This document shows positions 53,771-63,490 of a stretch of 64,000 nucleotides of DNA, piece after piece (within the stretch, counting starts at the first letter, position 1; every line of letters starts with the position of its first letter). Origin of the DNA: Maribacter sp. 4G9 (GTDB taxonomy: Bacteria; Bacteroidota; Bacteroidia; Flavobacteriales; Flavobacteriaceae); contig NZ_MDGL01000168.1 in assembly GCF_002742265.1 (NCBI RefSeq), positions 1 through 64,000 of the forward strand. The letters run 5' to 3'. The notes beneath the pieces were generated by a model. It saw nothing but the letters and a program-made list of their open reading frames with translations. It was not told the DNA's origin and did not search any database. The translations under genes and the position numbers were made by a program.

Positions 53771-55090
53771 TTATAAATCAATATCGGTTTTACCTCTGCC
53801 AACATTCAATCGCATGGCCAATACAGCTGCAATTACAAAAAATAAACCTGCAAACAACATAGCATTAACTGCATTACCGCCCAAAAGATACTTGTAGATA
53901 GGACCAAAGGTCAAGGTTTCGATACCCATGGGAATCACAATCATCATATTTAAAATACCCATATACACCCCTCTTCTTTCTTGGGGCACCACTTTGGAAA
54001 CCATAGTATAAGGGATTCCCATCATGGCGGCCCAACCAACCCCAAACAAAACCATAGGAGCCAGAACCAATAAAGGATCTTCAATAAATGGGATGGTAAA
54101 TAATGCAATGGCAGTACCTACCAAACTGATGGCATAGACTTTTTTACCCCCAAACCTAAGGGTCAAAGGTACAAGCCCCAATGCCACGACCATAGTAACA
54201 ATGTTATAAGTTAAACTCATCTGTGCCGATTGTGAAGCTGCTTCCGATGTTGAATACCCCAACGTATTCATGAACAAAGGGGTTATGTATTGCCAATAGA
54301 CGAAGAGAGCATACCATTGAAATAAATATACCGCGCCTAGCTTCCATAAGAATGTAGGCATTTTTTGAATGGCCTCCTTTATTTCAGTGAAAGGTTTTGC
54401 CATTCTAGTTCCCAATGGTTTGCTTTTAGCTTCGTTAATTTCCTGTAATTCTCCATCCGTTGGTGGAATTTCAGGAGTTCTTAAAACCGACCATAATATT
54501 GTAGTTATGGAGAGGATACCTCCAATATAGAACGAGTAATATAACCATGTAGGAATTGACCCTGCAACCTCTACAGTTTCATCCCCAAATAAATATTGGA
54601 AAAGGACAATAGAGCCATTTGCCAACAATATCCCTGCTCCCACGAACAGACTTTGCATTTGATATCCTAAACTAAATTGCTTCTCAGGAAGTTTATCCCC
54701 CACAAAAGCCCTGTAAGGTTCCATAGCCATATTGTTACCTACGTCCAAAATCCATAGTAATCCAACTGCAAACCAAAGTGCCGGACTAGAAGGAAACATA
54801 AAAAGACAAATACTCCCAATCAATGCGCCGATCAAGAAATAAGGCTTTCTCCTACCCCAGCGTGGAGACCAAGTTTTATCTGACATAGCCCCAATGATAG
54901 GTTGCACGACCAAGCCGGTGACAGGCCCTGCAATGTTCAAAATGGGTAACATATCCTCTGGGGCGCCCAGATATAAAAATATTGGGTTAATAGCCGTTTG
55001 TTGCAGTCCAAAGCTATACTGAATGCCCAAAAACCCGACATTCATGTTGAAAATTTGCCAGAAGCTCAGACTTGGTTTCGTTAGTTGCAT
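53771..55090 (-). CDS. MFS sugar transporter (SLC45/GPH-like symporter)
   Basis: Protein of 439 residues from ATG at 55090 (ATG at 55123 also possible) with 12 helices. The start LSFWQIFNMNVGFLGIQYSFGLQQT and GPVTGLVVQPIIGAMSDKTWSPRWGRRKPYF are typical of the sucrose/maltose-type symporters of Bacteroidota; the RWGRRKPYF loop is the MFS signature between helices 2 and 3. It probably imports a disaccharide with protons. A perfect palindrome lies about 150 bases upstream, and such transporters are often under LacI-type control, but no regulator or sugar enzyme is next to it. Confidence 0.88.
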   Translation of the reverse strand: MQLTKPSLSFWQIFNMNVGFLGIQYSFGLQQTAINPIFLYLGAPEDMLPILNIAGPVTGLVVQPIIGAMSDKTWSPRWGRRKPYFLIGALIGSICLFMFPSSPALWFAVGLLWILDVGNNMAMEPYRAFVGDKLPEKQFSLGYQMQSLFVGAGILLANGSIVLFQYLFGDETVEVAGSIPTWLYYSFYIGGILSITTILWSVLRTPEIPPTDGELQEINEAKSKPLGTRMAKPFTEIKEAIQKMPTFLWKLGAVYLFQWYALFVYWQYITPLFMNTLGYSTSEAASQSAQMSLTYNIVTMVVALGLVPLTLRFGGKKVYAISLVGTAIALFTIPFIEDPLLVLAPMVLFGVGWAAMMGIPYTMVSKVVPQERRGVYMGILNMMIVIPMGIETLTFGPIYKYLLGGNAVNAMLFAGLFFVIAAVLAMRLNVGRGKTDIDL

Positions 55091-55243
55091 ACTAATTGGT
55101 TCTTTGGTTTGAGCGACTCTCATTACGGGATAGTCAAAAAATATCAGTTCTTTTTCCAGAATCCCTATAAAAAGTCGCCTAGCAATATAGTATAATTAAT
55201 GAAAAGTAAATATAAAAGAGTACGGAATTAGGCAACACATTGA

Positions 55244-55261
55244 AACTACAACGTTGTAGTT
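55244..55261. promoter_or_regulatory. Perfect 18-bp palindrome, LacI-operator-like
   Basis: AACTACAACGTTGTAGTT is an exact palindrome with a central CG, as in many LacI-family operators. It lies between the queG stop (55263) and the MFS gene start (55090). It has no loop and no T-tract, so it is not a good terminator. Control of the MFS gene is inference. Confidence 0.55.
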
Positions 55262-55262
55262 G

Positions 55263-56165
55263 CTAGGAGTTATTTCGCAAAAATTCTATGTTTCTTTTTA
55301 AACCAGAAAATTTGGTCCGCTTCACTGCTGATTTTTTAAAAATCCCTTGAAAAACGCCCTCAGTTATCTCCTCCCAATCTTTTTTGGACATGGACAATAA
55401 TTCAGGATGTGGGTCGAACAATGGTTCGTTATGGGATTTGGAGAATCGATTCCAAGGACATACGTCTTGGCATATGTCGCATCCGAACATCCATTCATCC
55501 ATTTTACCCTGGAATTCTTTAGGTATTTCATTCTTCAACTCAATAGTAAGATAGGAAATGCATTTACTGCCATCAACCACATAAGGTCCAACAATGGCTT
55601 GGGTTGGGCAGGCATCTATACAGGCCGTACAAGTACCGCAATGGTCGGTCACAGGTATATCATACTCCAATTCCAGGTCAATGATCAATTCGGCAATAAA
55701 GTAAAAAGAACCTACTTCCTTGGTCAAAAGATTACTGTTTTTTCCAATCCACCCAAGACCGCTTTTTGCCGCCCAAGCTTTATCCAATACAGGAGCGGAA
55801 TCCACAAAGGCCCTACCATTTACCTCTCCAATTTCTTCCGATATAAACTCATTCAATTGTCTTAATTTGGACTTTATTACATGATGATAGTCTTGCCCAT
55901 ATGCGTATTTAGAGATTTTATAGGCGTCATCCCTTTGTTCTTGAGAGGGATAGTAGTTTAGCAATAATGAGATTACGGATTTTGCACCATCAACCAGTAA
56001 CCGCGGGTCCAATCTTTTATCAAAATGATTGGCCATATACCCCATTTTCCCATGCATATTATTATGCAACCAATTCTCCAATCTTGGTGCTTCCTGCTCA
56101 AGAAAATCTGCCTTGGATATACCACAGGACAAAAAACCGAGGCGCTTGGCTTCGGTTTTAATCAT
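55263..56165 (-). CDS. queG: Epoxyqueuosine reductase
   Basis: Protein of 300 residues from ATG at 56165. It has the cobalamin-binding N-terminal part ([33 protein letters not shown]) and two [4Fe-4S] motifs, [15 protein letters not shown] and [13 protein letters not shown]. It carries out the last step of queuosine synthesis in tRNA. It is shorter than the E. coli protein because it lacks the C-terminal HEAT-like extension, as is usual in this phylum. It lies 29 bases after ruvB on the same strand. Confidence 0.95.
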   Translation of the reverse strand: MIKTEAKRLGFLSCGISKADFLEQEAPRLENWLHNNMHGKMGYMANHFDKRLDPRLLVDGAKSVISLLLNYYPSQEQRDDAYKISKYAYGQDYHHVIKSKLRQLNEFISEEIGEVNGRAFVDSAPVLDKAWAAKSGLGWIGKNSNLLTKEVGSFYFIAELIIDLELEYDIPVTDHCGTCTACIDACPTQAIVGPYVVDGSKCISYLTIELKNEIPKEFQGKMDEWMFGCDICQDVCPWNRFSKSHNEPLFDPHPELLSMSKKDWEEITEGVFQGIFKKSAVKRTKFSGLKRNIEFLRNNS

Positions 56166-56194
56166 GTTAGAATATTTTGTTTGATTGCAAATAC

Positions 56195-57217
56195 TCAAAA
56201 CAATCCCGGTTGAATACCACCCTTTATCCTACCCAGGTGCTTATAAGCCAACTCGGTTACTTCACGACCACGGGGCGTACGCATAATAAACCCTTGCTGG
56301 ATCAAAAAAGGTTCGTAAACTTCCTCTATAGTTTCCGCACTTTCAGAAACGGCAGTGGCCAAGGTAGTGATACCCACAGGGCCGCCCTTGAATTTATCGA
56401 TAATGGTCGTCAATATCTTATTGTCCATTTCGTCCAGTCCATGGGCATCTACATTTAAAGCTTTGAGACCAAATTTAGAAATCTCGATGTCTATATTTCC
56501 ATTACCCTTTATTTGGGCAAAATCACGCACCCTTCGTAGCAATGCGTTGCAGATTCTTGGTGTTCCCCTACTCCTGCCAGCAATTTCAATGGCCGCCTCA
56601 TTGGTAATGGGTACTTTTAATATTTCAGCACTTCTTTGCACAATAGTAGAAAGCAACTCAGTATCGTAATATTGCAACCGACTTTGTATACCGAAACGCG
56701 CCCTCATAGGAGCAGTCAACAGTCCCGATCTTGTGGTAGCACCGATTAAGGTAAACGGGTTTAGGTTTATCTGGACCGAACGGGCATTGGGCCCCGTTTC
56801 TATCATGATATCAATTTTATAGTCTTCCATGGCGGAATAGAGGTACTCTTCCACGATGGGACTCAACCGATGGATCTCATCAATAAACAGCACGTCCCTT
56901 TCATCCAGGTTGGTCAATAGACCTGCCAAATCTCCTGGTTTGTCCAAAACTGGACCCGAAGTAATTTTGATTCCAACGCCCAATTCATTGGCCAGAATAT
57001 TTGCTAAGGTAGTCTTTCCAAGTCCTGGAGGTCCATGAAATAACGTATGATCCAAAGCTTCGCCCCTGCGATTGGCCGCCTCAACAAAAACCTTAAGGTT
57101 TTCCAAAACCTGCTCCTGCCCTGTAAAGTCATCAAAGCTTACAGGCCTTAATGCCCTTTCAATGTCGAGCTCCGCATCGGAAAAACCGTTGGTGGATGGA
57201 TCTAAATATTCATTCAT
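56195..57217 (-). CDS. ruvB: Holliday junction branch migration ATPase RuvB
   Basis: Protein of 340 residues from ATG at 57217; a TATCTTTG -7-like box at 57224-57231 overlaps a start three codons upstream and so argues against it. AAA+ motifs: Walker [10 protein letters not shown], Walker [11 protein letters not shown], sensor 1 GATTRSG and [16 protein letters not shown] with sensor 2 Arg. It drives branch migration with RuvA (50740). It is divergent from the acyl-CoA oxidase gene. Confidence 0.96.
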   Translation of the reverse strand: MNEYLDPSTNGFSDAELDIERALRPVSFDDFTGQEQVLENLKVFVEAANRRGEALDHTLFHGPPGLGKTTLANILANELGVGIKITSGPVLDKPGDLAGLLTNLDERDVLFIDEIHRLSPIVEEYLYSAMEDYKIDIMIETGPNARSVQINLNPFTLIGATTRSGLLTAPMRARFGIQSRLQYYDTELLSTIVQRSAEILKVPITNEAAIEIAGRSRGTPRICNALLRRVRDFAQIKGNGNIDIEISKFGLKALNVDAHGLDEMDNKILTTIIDKFKGGPVGITTLATAVSESAETIEEVYEPFLIQQGFIMRTPRGREVTELAYKHLGRIKGGIQPGLF

Positions 57218-57291
57218 GCCTAACAAAGATAGGCAAACACTTGTAATATATTTTCAAGGTGTCTTCTCTTTATTCCGTAGAATTTCAGGGA

Positions 57292-57299
57292 TAAATTTG
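57292..57299 (+). promoter_or_regulatory. Candidate -7 element of the acyl-CoA oxidase gene
   Basis: TAAATTTG matches the consensus TAnnTTTG, 12 bases before the ATG at 57312. The -33 position reads CTTT, so the match is partial. Confidence 0.4.
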
Positions 57300-57311
57300 T
57301 ATTTTCAAATT

Positions 57312-59576
57312 ATGGAAAAGAAAATATATACCCCTGGGATACTTCAATACATCCCATTTTTTTATGTAATCTGGTCAGATGACCTTGTTTCGGATTCGGA
57401 AGTCAATGTTGTAGAAAAGGCCATTGAGAATGACCCCACTTTGTTGGATACAGAAAAAGTACTTTTACATTCTTGGTTACAGGTGAGGAACCCTCCCAAG
57501 AACAAGGAATTCAAGAATTGGAAACAGACGATTTCCAATTCGGGCATCAAGTTATTGGAAGGGGAAACCTACCCGTTGACAACCTTCAGCCAAAAAGTGG
57601 TGTGCCATTATCATGAAACATGTCCCTTCAATGAGAACTTAAAAAGTATCGAGGTCAATCTGGGAATCCAACCCAACCATTATAACCATTTGTTTGAAGT
57701 AGAGGTAGAGCACATGGCAAGTGCCAACACCTATAAGGCAAATGAAATATCCAAAATCCTAAAAGGAAAACATGCTCCCACTATCGAAAGCTTCCAGAAA
57801 ATACTTGGAAACCCTATTTTCAATTGGGAGATACACCGCGAAAAGGAAGACTTTAGGCAGGTTGTTCTTGACCAAGTACGTTTTTTGGCCCAAAAAGGGT
57901 ATGGTGCCATGGCCTATCCAAGCGATTATGGCGGCACGGGTGATATGGAAGGTTATGCCACCATCTTTGAGAATTTAATGTATGTAGATGGAAGCCTGAC
58001 CATAAAATTTGGTGTTCAATTTGGACTTTTTGGCGGCAGTATACAAAAACTGGGCACAAAAATCCATCATGATGGTTACCTAACCGATGCCGGTCAGGCC
58101 AAACTCCTAGGTTGTTTTGCTATGACCGAAACCGGACATGGTTCCAATGTAAGGGGCATAAAAACTACGGCTACCTATCGAAAAGAAGATGACAGTCTAA
58201 TCATTCATACCCCTGGGGAAAATGACAACAAAGAATATATTGGCAATGCCCTGCATTCTAAAATAGCATCTGTTTTCGCGCAGCTGATCGTTGACGGAAA
58301 AAACGAAGGCGTGCATGCCATTCTGGTACCCCTAAGAAATGAAAAGCACGAACTCTTTCCAGGCATCCGAGTAGAGGACAACGGATATAAACTAGGTCTA
58401 AATGGCGTGGACAACGGAAAGATATGGTTCTACCAAGTAAAAGTTCCCCGTGCCAATCTCTTGAACAAATATGGAACTATTAAGGAAGACGGCTCCTATC
58501 ATTCAGATATCAAAAACCCCAATAAACGATTTTTTACCATGTTGGGAACCTTGGTAGGAGGAAGAATCTGCGTAGCCAGGGCTGGTTTGGGAGGCGCAAA
58601 AATGGCCTTGGCCATTGCCATTAAACATGCTCTAAAAAGAAGACAGTTCAATGACAATATTAAAATACAGGAAGATTTGTTGATGGATTATCCTTCGCAT
58701 CAATTACGTTTGACCCCATTGGTTGCGAGTGCCTATGTCTACCATGCCACCTTGGACAAAATGATGGAAATATATTGTGACGACGGCCAACCCGATAAAC
58801 GCAAGGTGGAAACGCAAGTGGCAGGACTCAAATCGATAATAACCTGGTATGCCAACAGTACCATCCAGGAATGTAGGGAAGCTTGTGGAGGAAAGGGATA
58901 CCTTTTGGAAAACCGCATTGCCGATCTCAAGGGAGATGTTGATATTTTCACAACCTTTGAAGGGGACAACAATGTTCTTTTGCAATTGGCGGCAAAAGGT
59001 GTGCTTTCAGATTTTAAATCGGAATTCAACAGTGCGGGATTCTCTTCTGTGCTTAAATTGTTAAGCCAGCAATTATCGGACAAACTAGCCACTGTAAATC
59101 CCTTATATTCAAACAAAGTGGACAAGGAGCATCTATATAATCCAAAATTCCACAAACATGCTTTCGACTATAGAACCCGTAGGTTGACCTATACCTTGGC
59201 GATGCGCATTCGGGATTACATTAAAAAAGGGGTGCCTTCCTATCAGGCTTTTTTAAAGGTACAGACCCATTTATTGGCCTTGGGAAAGGCCTATAGTGTA
59301 GAATTGGCCTATAACACCTATTTTGAATTTACGGAAACTATTAAGGATTCAAAAAACAAGGAGCTATTTCAAAAATTGGGTACGTTATATGCTCTTTATG
59401 AAATGATACAGGATGCTTCTTGGTATTTGGAACAGGGATATATTGGCGGTACAAAATCCAAGGCCATACGACAGCGTGTGGAACGTTTGTGTACGGAACT
59501 AAGGCCGCATATTCATGTATTAGTTGAAGGCTTTGGTATTCCTGATAATTGTTTGACCGCCCCTATAGCCGGTTAA
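57312..59576 (+). CDS. Acyl-CoA dehydrogenase/oxidase family protein
   Basis: Protein of 754 residues from ATG at 57312; a longer frame runs 80 codons upstream into ruvB and is not credible. Acyl-CoA oxidase features: GYGAMAYPSDYGGTGDMEGY, the FAD/acyl stretch LGCFAMTETGHGSNVRGIKTTATY, VDNGKIWFYQVKVPRANLLN, and CREACGGKGYLLENRIADLKGDVDIFTTFEGDN, where the Glu of TFEGDN is at the place of the catalytic base. The N-terminal 200 residues are a helical extension. It should start fatty acid beta-oxidation, passing electrons to oxygen or another acceptor. Its last codons overlap the stop of the convergent DUF2807 gene. Confidence 0.93.
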   Translation: MEKKIYTPGILQYIPFFYVIWSDDLVSDSEVNVVEKAIENDPTLLDTEKVLLHSWLQVRNPPKNKEFKNWKQTISNSGIKLLEGETYPLTTFSQKVVCHYHETCPFNENLKSIEVNLGIQPNHYNHLFEVEVEHMASANTYKANEISKILKGKHAPTIESFQKILGNPIFNWEIHREKEDFRQVVLDQVRFLAQKGYGAMAYPSDYGGTGDMEGYATIFENLMYVDGSLTIKFGVQFGLFGGSIQKLGTKIHHDGYLTDAGQAKLLGCFAMTETGHGSNVRGIKTTATYRKEDDSLIIHTPGENDNKEYIGNALHSKIASVFAQLIVDGKNEGVHAILVPLRNEKHELFPGIRVEDNGYKLGLNGVDNGKIWFYQVKVPRANLLNKYGTIKEDGSYHSDIKNPNKRFFTMLGTLVGGRICVARAGLGGAKMALAIAIKHALKRRQFNDNIKIQEDLLMDYPSHQLRLTPLVASAYVYHATLDKMMEIYCDDGQPDKRKVETQVAGLKSIITWYANSTIQECREACGGKGYLLENRIADLKGDVDIFTTFEGDNNVLLQLAAKGVLSDFKSEFNSAGFSSVLKLLSQQLSDKLATVNPLYSNKVDKEHLYNPKFHKHAFDYRTRRLTYTLAMRIRDYIKKGVPSYQAFLKVQTHLLALGKAYSVELAYNTYFEFTETIKDSKNKELFQKLGTLYALYEMIQDASWYLEQGYIGGTKSKAIRQRVERLCTELRPHIHVLVEGFGIPDNCLTAPIAG

Positions 59577-60400
59577 TTATTTTCTTTATCAAGTTGAGAG
59601 GTATCCAGAAAATCCAAAATGGTAATTTTTGGGTTGCCGTACAAACTTGTCTTGGAAGAACCTCTTGACGAAAGTTGAAAATCCTCCAGTACATTTACTT
59701 TGGCGTTAGGGGAATCCTCAAGAATCACTATTGCTTGTTTTGCCTCCAATTGCTCTCCTTTAAGGGTACTCTTTCCATATAATTTGACCTTGAAAAAATC
59801 CGTGGCACCTTCAAACTTTGCCGAAGCGTTTTCATACATGAACAAATTGTTGGTAGCACCTGCGGAATATACTTTCACATCAATGCGGTCCTTTAAGTTC
59901 ATCACAAGGGAGTCACTTGCCACGTTAAAATCACCGGAACTTATACCCTCCATACTTATATTAATTATATCAGCCGTGGCATTAAGTTCCAAACGGGAAG
60001 TCTCCCTTGTCAATACATCCAAACGATTACCGGAAATAACATCCTGCATGCTGATTTCACCATTATTCATGGTTATTCGATTCAATTCCGTATAGTATAC
60101 GGTGATATCGAGTTTTCTCTTTGAAGTGATATTATAAAAGGAAGAAATAAACAAGGTACTATCCTCAACCTTAAATTTTAATACATCTATCAAATTATTA
60201 TCTATTTCTAAAGCGTATCCTTCCGTGGAGCCCTTTTGGAGCACTACCTCCAAATCATCATCCAACTGGATCGCGTTGAAAGCCGGTAGGCTTTCACGAA
60301 CCTCAACGACATCCTTATTTCCCTTTATTTTTGGTTTCCTTTGTCCAATGGCATGAAGTCCAAAAACTAGGACAAGAACAATAAAGAACAGCTTTTTCAT
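59573..60400 (-). CDS. Exported DUF2807 (GIN domain) protein
   Basis: Protein of 275 residues from ATG at 60400 with a signal peptide (about 1-19, LHAIGQ). The rest is a repetitive beta-helix-like DUF2807 domain (about 40-240; FNAIQLDDDLEVVLQKGS, LEIDNNLIDVLKFKVED, LDVLTRETSRLELNATAD). It is probably outer-membrane or periplasmic; adhesion has been proposed for the family but not proven. It is convergent with the acyl-CoA oxidase gene, with four bases of overlap. Confidence 0.85.
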   Translation of the reverse strand: MKKLFFIVLVLVFGLHAIGQRKPKIKGNKDVVEVRESLPAFNAIQLDDDLEVVLQKGSTEGYALEIDNNLIDVLKFKVEDSTLFISSFYNITSKRKLDITVYYTELNRITMNNGEISMQDVISGNRLDVLTRETSRLELNATADIINISMEGISSGDFNVASDSLVMNLKDRIDVKVYSAGATNNLFMYENASAKFEGATDFFKVKLYGKSTLKGEQLEAKQAIVILEDSPNAKVNVLEDFQLSSRGSSKTSLYGNPKITILDFLDTSQLDKENN

Positions 60401-60487
60401 GATACTCAAAATAAATACTATTGTTACTTTGTTTTATAAAGATATTATAAATTAACAATTGGCAAACCCAATTGTTTAAAGCAAAAA

Positions 60488-60515
60488 AAATGCCTAACCG
60501 AAAAGTTAGGCATTT
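60488..60515 (-). terminator. Rho-independent terminator of the actF-coxB-coxA operon
   Basis: AAATGCCTAAC (60488-60498) pairs with GTTAGGCATTT (60505-60515) around a 6-base loop; the A run 60483-60490 gives the T-tract on the minus strand. It lies 17 bases after the coxA stop. Confidence 0.88.
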
Positions 60516-60531
60516 CAAAAGATTTAAAATC

Positions 60532-62361
60532 TTAATGTTGTAGTTCTTCCTCTCCATCAAATAATGGGACATGCTGCTGCACATAATCCTGACCCGGAAT
60601 GATATACTCATCGTTCTCATCTACCTTGCTGTAATCATAGGCCCATCTATGTACCTCTGGTATAGCTCCCGGCCAGTTTCCATGAATGTGCTCCATTGGG
60701 GTTGTCCATTCCAATGTAGTGGCTGACCAAGGGTTTTGTGTTCCTCGCTTTCCATAAAAGATACTTCTTACAAAATTGTAAACAAATACCAATTGGGCAG
60801 CTGCCGTGATAATAGCGAAAACAGTCATTAAAGCCTGCACATCGGTCAGTTCATCGAACATGGGAAAAGCCGTATTCTCATAATACCTTCTAGGTACACC
60901 TGCCATACCCACAAAATGCATTGGAAAGAAAATTCCATAAGATCCTATGGCAGTTATCCAGAAATGGACAAAACCTAAATTTTTATTCATCATTCTACCC
61001 TGGAACATTTTTGGGAACCAATGATATACTCCCGCGAATAAACCATATAAAGCGGATATACCCATAACTAAATGGAAGTGCGCCACCACAAAATAAGTGT
61101 CATGTACGTTGATATCCAAGGTGCTATCCCCAAGAATAATACCTGTTAAACCACCGGTAATAAAGGTTGAGACCATACCTATGGAGAATAGCATACCAGG
61201 GTTCATTTGCAGGTTGCCCTTCCAAAGGGTGGTAATCCAGTTAAATGCTTTTACTGCGGATGGAATTGCGATCAACAACGTCGTAAATGTAAATACGGAA
61301 CCCAAGAACGGATTCATACCTGAAATAAACATGTGGTGACCCCAAACGATGGTTGAAAGGAAGGCGATGGCCAAAATCGACGCAATCATGGCCCTATAAC
61401 CAAAAATGGGCTTTCTTGCATTAACCGCCATAACTTCAGAAACAATACCCATTGCAGGTAAGATTACAATATATACCTCTGGATGTCCCAAAAACCAGAA
61501 AAGGTGCTCAAATAGAACTGGAGACCCGCCTTGATAATGCAGTACTTCCCCCTGAATGAAAATATCAGATAAAAAGAAAGATGTTCCAAAGCTCCTATCC
61601 ATAATCAACAACAATGCAGCGGAGAGTAGCACAGGGAAGGATATAACACCAATTATCGCCGTTACAAAGAATGCCCAAATGGTCAAAGGCAATCTTGTCA
61701 TGGTCATTCCTTTTGTACGTAGGTTTAAAACGGTAACTATGTAGTTTAGGGAACCTAAAAGGGAAGAGGCAATAAAAATCGCCATAGAAACCAACCAGAG
61801 GGTCATTCCCATACCTGATCCAGGTTGCGCCATGGGCAATGCACTCAAAGGTGGATATATGGTCCATCCAGCCGCGGCTGGTCCTGCTTCAACGAATAAT
61901 GAAATAACCATAATGACCGTAGAAACGAAAAACAACCAATAGGATATCATATTCAAAAAGCCCGAAGCCATATCCCTTGCTCCTATCTGAAGGGGAATCA
62001 ACAAATTACTAAACGTTCCACTAAGACCGGCCGTTAGTACAAAAAACACCATGATCGTTCCATGCATGGTTACCAATGCCAAATAAATATCAGCATCCAT
62101 GACCCCCTCTGGAGCCCATTTACCCAATAATGCCTCAAAGAAGACATTGGACTCCCCAGGCCAAGCCAATTGCATCCTGAACAATAAGGACATGGCGATA
62201 CCTATAAAGCCCATAATGAGAACCCCAGTAATGAAATACTGTTTGGCAATCATTTTATGGTCTTGACTGAATATGTATTTTGTAATGAATGTTTCCTTAT
62301 GATGATGTCCATGATCATCATGAGCGTGATCATCTACGTGTGCGTGTGCTGTTGCTGACAT
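60532..62361 (-). CDS. ctaD: Cytochrome c oxidase subunit I (aa3-type)
   Basis: Protein of 609 residues with about 12 core helices. Haem-copper ligands: MHGTIMVFF (haem a His), WFLGHPEVYIVILP (CuB His with the cross-linked Tyr), GHHMF (CuB His pair) and VVAHFHLVMG (haem a3 and haem a His). The N-terminal 21 residues hold eight His and several Asp (HAHVDDHAHDDHGHHH). It reduces oxygen to water and pumps protons. Second-last and last genes of the actF-coxB-coxA transcript are 36 bases apart. Confidence 0.97.
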   Translation of the reverse strand: MSATAHAHVDDHAHDDHGHHHKETFITKYIFSQDHKMIAKQYFITGVLIMGFIGIAMSLLFRMQLAWPGESNVFFEALLGKWAPEGVMDADIYLALVTMHGTIMVFFVLTAGLSGTFSNLLIPLQIGARDMASGFLNMISYWLFFVSTVIMVISLFVEAGPAAAGWTIYPPLSALPMAQPGSGMGMTLWLVSMAIFIASSLLGSLNYIVTVLNLRTKGMTMTRLPLTIWAFFVTAIIGVISFPVLLSAALLLIMDRSFGTSFFLSDIFIQGEVLHYQGGSPVLFEHLFWFLGHPEVYIVILPAMGIVSEVMAVNARKPIFGYRAMIASILAIAFLSTIVWGHHMFISGMNPFLGSVFTFTTLLIAIPSAVKAFNWITTLWKGNLQMNPGMLFSIGMVSTFITGGLTGIILGDSTLDINVHDTYFVVAHFHLVMGISALYGLFAGVYHWFPKMFQGRMMNKNLGFVHFWITAIGSYGIFFPMHFVGMAGVPRRYYENTAFPMFDELTDVQALMTVFAIITAAAQLVFVYNFVRSIFYGKRGTQNPWSATTLEWTTPMEHIHGNWPGAIPEVHRWAYDYSKVDENDEYIIPGQDYVQQHVPLFDGEEELQH

Positions 62362-62397
62362 AATCGAATTTTTCTTTTATTATAGACAATTTTTTTC

Positions 62398-63459
62398 TTA
62401 TTGGGCACTTGCCATCATGGTACTTTTAAACGTCTGCTGGCTTGCCATCCACTTATTGTAGTCCTCTTCAGATTCAACAATGATCTTCATCTGCATGTTA
62501 TAGTGCGACTTACCACAAATTTTATTACATAACAAGACATAATCAAACTCCCAAGGATCAATTACCTCGCCCGTTTCTGCGGATTTCTCGGCCCTAATTT
62601 TATTGGTCCTTTGTACCTTTTCCACAACATCGGGGTTTTGACGCATCTCTTCGGTCGTATAAACCGGAGTAAATGAAAACTCTGTAATCATCCCAGGCAC
62701 ACAGTTCATTTGTGCCCTAAAGTGAGGCATATAGGCAGAATGAAGTACATCTTGGGACCTCATTTTGAAATTTACCTTCCTTCCCACAGGCAAATGCAGT
62801 TCCTTTACAATTACATCGTCACCTGCATAAGGATCGGATTCATCCAAGCCTAAAACGTTGGCCCTGTCAATATCGATCATACGAACATTAGCGCTTCCAA
62901 GTGTATTGTCCGCTCCGGCATACCTTGCCGTCCAGTTAAATTGCTGGGCGTAAAGCTCGATTACCAAAGGATCGTCATCATCGTTTATATCCGTAATGTT
63001 CGTCCAAGTATAGAGTCCGTAAAGAATCAATCCAGCGAGTACAATAACCGGTATAATGGTCCATATGAATTCCAAACGGTTATTATCGGCATAAAACAAT
63101 GCCCTCTTACCCTTCTCACCACGATACTTAAATGCAAAATAATGTAAAAGTGCCTGGGTAATTATTTGAACTATAAAGATAATTACCATGGATATAAGCA
63201 TCAACAAATCATAATCAGATCCATGTTCTGAAGCAGCCTCGGGCAAAAGTACTTTTCCATACTTAGCAAAGCTAAAAATGGTGATACCATAAATAAAGAC
63301 AAGAAACGCGAACATAAGATAACCATTGTTCTTATTGTCCTTGTCATTGGCAACCTCTGAATTATCTGTTCTAAGCTGTGATAACTCAAATATTTTGGTC
63401 ATTTGCCAAATGGCAATCGCCACGAGAACTAAAACAGCTAAAGTCAATAATGTAGTCAT
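62398..63459 (-). CDS. ctaC: Cytochrome c oxidase subunit II
   Basis: Protein of 353 residues. The CuA ligands are Cys311, Cys315, His319 and Met322 (CNKICGKSHYNM), with the first His in VLHSAYMP. There are four hydrophobic segments before the CuA domain, two more than the usual two (an N-terminal helix about 2-20 and one near 48-70). It takes electrons from cytochrome c or from the alternative complex III coded just upstream. It follows actF by 31 bases. Confidence 0.96.
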   Translation of the reverse strand: MTTLLTLAVLVLVAIAIWQMTKIFELSQLRTDNSEVANDKDNKNNGYLMFAFLVFIYGITIFSFAKYGKVLLPEAASEHGSDYDLLMLISMVIIFIVQIITQALLHYFAFKYRGEKGKRALFYADNNRLEFIWTIIPVIVLAGLILYGLYTWTNITDINDDDDPLVIELYAQQFNWTARYAGADNTLGSANVRMIDIDRANVLGLDESDPYAGDDVIVKELHLPVGRKVNFKMRSQDVLHSAYMPHFRAQMNCVPGMITEFSFTPVYTTEEMRQNPDVVEKVQRTNKIRAEKSAETGEVIDPWEFDYVLLCNKICGKSHYNMQMKIIVESEEDYNKWMASQQTFKSTMMASAQ

Positions 63460-63490
63460 TGTATGTATTGATATTATACTTTAAAACTCA

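Noticed and set aside
57072-57311. 80-codon upstream extension of the acyl-CoA oxidase gene
   Set aside because: It runs antisense through ruvB and across a TAnnTTTG promoter box; ATG at 57312 fits the family start.
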